9,617 nt of DNA. Source: Gammaproteobacteria bacterium. GTDB taxonomy: Bacteria; Pseudomonadota; Gammaproteobacteria; UBA6429. The notes beneath the pieces are model-generated. The model searched no databases and was not told where the DNA came from. It saw only the letters and a list, made by a program, of their open reading frames with translations. This document shows, piece after piece, positions 7,616 to 9,617 of this stretch. The stretch is from positions 1 through 9,617 of the forward strand of contig QIKU01000087.1 in the NCBI GenBank assembly GCA_003232015.1. The letters are read 5' to 3'. The translations under genes and the position numbers were made by a program. Numbering within the stretch: position 1 is the first letter of the stretch; every line of letters begins with the position of its first letter.

Positions 7616-7759
7616 TCAGCGCAAGCTGTACTCCAGTTTATAAGCATATGTTAATAAAGGTTTTTTTACTTGACCCTGTTGCCCACTCTCGGTAAGGTAA
7701 TGCCACTGATGCAAACGGGCATCAAAATACAAAATAAGGGTGAGGGTAGAGGAGCCTTT
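7616..7759 (-). pseudogene. possible C-terminal remnant of a lost gene
   Basis: Read on the minus strand, 47 sense codons run from just after an in-frame TAA (7762-7760) to a TGA (7618-7616). The peptide contains YFDARLHQWHYL and ends in KKPLLTYAYKLEYSLR, a composition that looks like the end of a real folded protein rather than a random frame. There is no ATG and no plausible ribosome site, and the other two minus-strand frames upstream also stop quickly. I do not recognise the family. It lies in the same direction as the clcA-like gene, 62 nt upstream of it, so it may be what is left of a former first gene of that unit. A chance open frame remains possible. Confidence 0.33.
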
Positions 7760-7761
7760 TT

Positions 7762-7798
7762 ATACTAAACGACACAGATAAAAAAAGAGCGTTAGTAT
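7762..7798. repeat. imperfect inverted repeat with 18-nt loop
   Basis: ATACTAAACG (7762-7771) faces CGTTAGTAT (7790-7798). They are exact complements except for one extra A in the left arm. The loop is A-rich. It lies just upstream of a perfect TATAAT at 7813-7818, so it could be a regulator site for a plus-strand promoter; a hairpin in RNA is an alternative. Confidence 0.35.
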
Positions 7799-7846
7799 TT
7801 ATTAGGAATAACTATAATTATAAGTATAAAATGTACTCACAAATTT

Positions 7847-7867
7847 AAGCGGCTTCGGCCGCTTTTT
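7847..7867 (+). terminator. intrinsic terminator upstream of ilvD
   Basis: AAGCGGC (7847-7853), a TTCG tetraloop (7854-7857) and GCCGCTT (7858-7864) form a perfect 7-bp GC-rich stem that runs directly into further T residues (TTTATT). TTCG closed by C-G is an exceptionally stable loop. In the minus direction the stem is followed by AAATTTG, so it should work mainly on the plus strand. No plus-strand gene lies between 5206 and this point, so the transcript it ends must start within the spacer. Confidence 0.85.
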
Positions 7868-7930
7868 ATTTGCCTGAAAAAAGAGAGCATTCAAAGAACC
7901 CCATTTAAAAAGCATGAAGCCAAGGGCTAA

Positions 7931-7976
7931 AATGTTTATACTTCTTATTTGAATATATTGTAAGAGACTTGAAGGA
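7931..7976 (+). promoter_or_regulatory. candidate ilvD -10 boxes and ribosome-binding site
   Basis: Downstream of the terminator, TATACT (7937-7942) and TATATT (7954-7959) are each one or two bases from the sigma-70 -10 consensus. Neither has a good -35 at 17 nt, so the promoter call is weak. GAAGGA at 7971-7976 is a good ribosome site 9 nt before the ilvD ATG and fixes that start. Confidence 0.35.
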
Positions 7977-7985
7977 AACCCCGTT

Positions 7986-9617
7986 ATGTCGGACCAGAAG
8001 AAATCAGACCAGAAGAAACCAGAACAGCCACTTAATAAAATTAGTGCCAAAATAACCCAGCAAAAGTCGCAGGGTGCGTCGCAAGCTATGTTGTATGCCA
8101 CTGGCTTGACCGAAGAGGATATGAATAAAGCCGAGGTGGGCATTTCCAGTGTTTGGTATGAAGGCAATAGCTGCAACATGCACTTAAACGATTTAGCGGC
8201 CAAGGTAAAAGAAGGCGTGCAGGCTGCTGGCATGGTGGGGATGCGTTTTAACACTATTGGTGTGAGTGACGGTATTTCGATGGGCACCGATGGCATGAGT
8301 TATTCGTTGCAGTCCCGCGACCTGATTGCCGACTCGGTTGAAACGGTGATGAGCGCACAGTGGTATGACGCGAATATTTCAATTCCCGGTTGTGATAAAA
8401 ATATGCCAGGTGTATTAATTGCGATGGGGCGGCTGAATCGTCCATCGTTAATGGTTTATGGTGGCACCATTCGTGCCGGGCATTACCATGGAAAAACGCT
8501 TGATATTGTGTCGGCTTTTCAGAGTTATGGTGAGTATATTGCCGGGCGTATTACCGAAGAAGAACGCCAAAGTATTGTGCGCCATAGCTGCCCTGGCGCA
8601 GGTGCCTGTGGCGGCATGTATACCGCTAATACCATGGCAACTACCATCGAAGCGATGGGCATGAGCCTGCCGTACAGTTCGTCAACGCCGGCTGAAGACC
8701 CCGGTAAGTTACAGGAATGCTTAAATGCTGGTGCAGCAATTAAAAACCTGTTAGCCAACAATATTTGTCCGCGCGATATTATGACCCGTGACGCATTTGA
8801 AAATGCGCTGGTGATGCTTATGGCTCTGGGGGGCTCGACCAATGCAGTCCTGCATTTAATTGCGATGGCTCGAGCAGTGGATATTAATTTAACCATTGAT
8901 GATATACAGGCGGTCAGTGACCGTATTCCGTTTATTGCTGACTTAAAACCTAGCGGCAAATATGTAATGGAAGATTTACAGGATATTGGCGGTATCCCTG
9001 CGGTCATGAAATACCTGTTAGACAAAGGCTTACTGATTGGCGATTGCATGACTGTTACCGGCCGAACCATTGAAGAAAATTTAAAAGATTTACCAGCCTT
9101 AAAAGGTGGTCAGAAGATTATTATGCCACTGGAAAAGCCGATTAAGGAATCTGGTCATATTCGTATCTTGCGCGGCAATCTTGCCCCCGGTGGTTCGGTT
9201 GCAAAAATTACCGGCAAAGAAGGTTTAACTTTTACCGGGCCAGCGAAAGTGTATGATGCAGAAGAAGAAATGCTCAAAGCCTTAGAAGATGGCCAAATTG
9301 TAAAAGGCGATGTGATTGTTATCCGTTACGAAGGCCCCAAAGGTGGCCCCGGTATGCCCGAAATGCTCACGCCAACCTCGGCCATTATGGGCGCAGGCTT
9401 AGGCAACGATGTGGCGATGATAACCGATGGCCGTTTTTCCGGTGGTTCGCATGGATTTATTATTGGCCATGTGGTGCCCGAAGCGCAGGAAGGCGGGCCG
9501 ATAGCCTTAATTAAAAATGGCGATATAATCACGGTTGATGCGGATAAGTTAGTACTGGATATGGATGTGGATGAAGCCGAAATGGAAGCACGTCGTAGCC
9601 AATGGACGATGCCACCT
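7986..9617 (+). CDS. ilvD: dihydroxy-acid dehydratase (3'-truncated by the window)
   Basis: IlvD dehydrates 2,3-dihydroxy-3-methylbutanoate and its ethyl homologue to the 2-keto acids that become valine, leucine and isoleucine (and pantothenate). The frame is open for 544 codons to the right edge; family lengths of about 555-570 mean only the last 15-25 residues are missing. Probable cluster ligands are Cys63 (NSCNMH), Cys136 (PGCDKNMPG) and Cys208 (GACGG). Lys138 in the second motif is the residue carbamylated for Mg binding in relatives. GRFSGGSHG (482-490) holds the catalytic Ser485. [15 protein letters not shown] (203-217) is the form seen in the plant and mycobacterial enzymes with a [2Fe-2S] cluster; E. 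coli IlvD, a [4Fe-4S] enzyme, has an extra cysteine here. The N-terminus carries a tandem SDQKK repeat. It stands alone here, divergent from the clcA-like gene. Confidence 0.97.
   Translation, partial: MSDQKKSDQKKPEQPLNKISAKITQQKSQGASQAMLYATGLTEEDMNKAEVGISSVWYEGNSCNMHLNDLAAKVKEGVQAAGMVGMRFNTIGVSDGISMGTDGMSYSLQSRDLIADSVETVMSAQWYDANISIPGCDKNMPGVLIAMGRLNRPSLMVYGGTIRAGHYHGKTLDIVSAFQSYGEYIAGRITEEERQSIVRHSCPGAGACGGMYTANTMATTIEAMGMSLPYSSSTPAEDPGKLQECLNAGAAIKNLLANNICPRDIMTRDAFENALVMLMALGGSTNAVLHLIAMARAVDINLTIDDIQAVSDRIPFIADLKPSGKYVMEDLQDIGGIPAVMKYLLDKGLLIGDCMTVTGRTIEENLKDLPALKGGQKIIMPLEKPIKESGHIRILRGNLAPGGSVAKITGKEGLTFTGPAKVYDAEEEMLKALEDGQIVKGDVIVIRYEGPKGGPGMPEMLTPTSAIMGAGLGNDVAMITDGRFSGGSHGFIIGHVVPEAQEGGPIALIKNGDIITVDADKLVLDMDVDEAEMEARRSQWTMPP
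7989..8018 (+). repeat. 15-bp tandem duplication at the start of ilvD
   Basis: Two adjacent 15-nt units (7989-8003 and 8004-8018) differ by one base (TCGGACCAG... against TCAGACCAG...) and encode SDQKK twice. A third, degenerate unit, PEQP, follows. The repeat lies in a charged N-terminal extension before the conserved domain, so changes in copy number would stay in frame. Confidence 0.8.

Larger units (their letters stand above)
7554..7985. other. 432-nt divergent spacer between the clcA-like gene and ilvD
   Basis: This must carry the promoters of both divergent units. From left to right it holds a short dyad next to the clcA-like start (7555-7575), a possible decayed gene end read on the minus strand (7616-7759), an imperfect inverted repeat around 7762-7798, an AT-rich stretch with the palindrome TATAATTATA (7813-7822), a strong plus-strand terminator (7847-7867), and a final stretch with candidate -10 boxes and the ilvD ribosome site. 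No tRNA, known riboswitch motif or convincing intact gene is visible. Confidence 0.7.

Noticed and set aside
7648..7695. A 15-codon plus-strand frame (MLIKVFLLDPVAHSR) rich in Leu, Ile and Val, like an ilv leader peptide.
   Set aside because: It ends about 150 nt before the terminator, has no clear ribosome site or clustered codon runs, and lies antisense to the more protein-like minus-strand remnant.
7670..7698. TTGACC followed at 17 nt by TAAGGT as a plus-strand promoter.
   Set aside because: The -10 matches the consensus at only three of six positions.
7707..7724. TGATGC/GCATCA 6-bp dyad as a regulatory hairpin.
   Set aside because: Short, with no U-tract or nearby start, and it falls inside the possible gene remnant.
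7831..7848. Mini frame MYSQI whose stop touches the terminator stem.
   Set aside because: Five codons, no ribosome site and no regulatory codons; too short to support.
7802..8296. A 164-codon minus-strand open frame across the start of ilvD.
   Set aside because: It lies opposite ilvD, which has clear family motifs in this stretch, and its own translation resembles no protein.
8525..9070. A 181-codon minus-strand open frame inside ilvD.
   Set aside because: It is an antisense shadow of a strongly conserved coding sequence.

Overview
The window looks like the chromosome of a gammaproteobacterium with AT-leaning, moderate base composition. The grounds are the order thiD-thiE-hemL with a divergent rubredoxin gene, a HemJ-type protoporphyrinogen oxidase, an HDOD signalling protein and a ClcA-like antiporter. 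A free-living aquatic (for example sulfur-oxidising or methylotrophic) relative would fit, but no gene here fixes the genus. There is no tRNA, rRNA, CRISPR array, insertion sequence, integrase or phage gene.

Layout, left to right. (1) Bases 2-1093, plus strand: the 3' part of an alpha/beta-hydrolase gene that carries an extra C-terminal beta-helix-like domain. (2) Bases 1141-3971, minus strand: a tight operon transcribed thiD, thiE, hemL (thiamine phosphate assembly, then the glutamate-semialdehyde step of tetrapyrrole synthesis). (3) Bases 4011-4184, plus strand: a 57-residue rubredoxin, divergent from thiD. (4) Bases 4330-5205, plus strand: an HDOD-domain regulator, ending 15 nt from the convergent hemJ. 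(5) Bases 5221-7553, minus strand: a three-gene cluster transcribed clcA-like antiporter, membrane-anchored TlpA/ResA-like thioredoxin, hemJ. (6) Bases 7554-7985: a 432-nt divergent spacer with a possible decayed gene end, several dyads and an orphan plus-strand terminator. (7) From 7986 to the right edge, plus strand: ilvD (dihydroxy-acid dehydratase), lacking only its last codons.

How the genes relate. Two steps of heme synthesis are encoded a few kilobases apart: HemL early and HemJ late. HemJ shares a transcription unit with a thiol-disulfide protein and an anion/proton antiporter, so that unit is centred on the cell envelope and redox state. The rest is primary metabolism: thiamine, branched-chain amino acids and electron transfer.

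I see no clear new multi-gene system. The points most worth a second look are the hydrolase/beta-helix fusion, the terminator upstream of ilvD that has no obvious gene to terminate, the possible gene remnant between clcA and ilvD, and the nested inverted repeat between the hydrolase gene and hemL.
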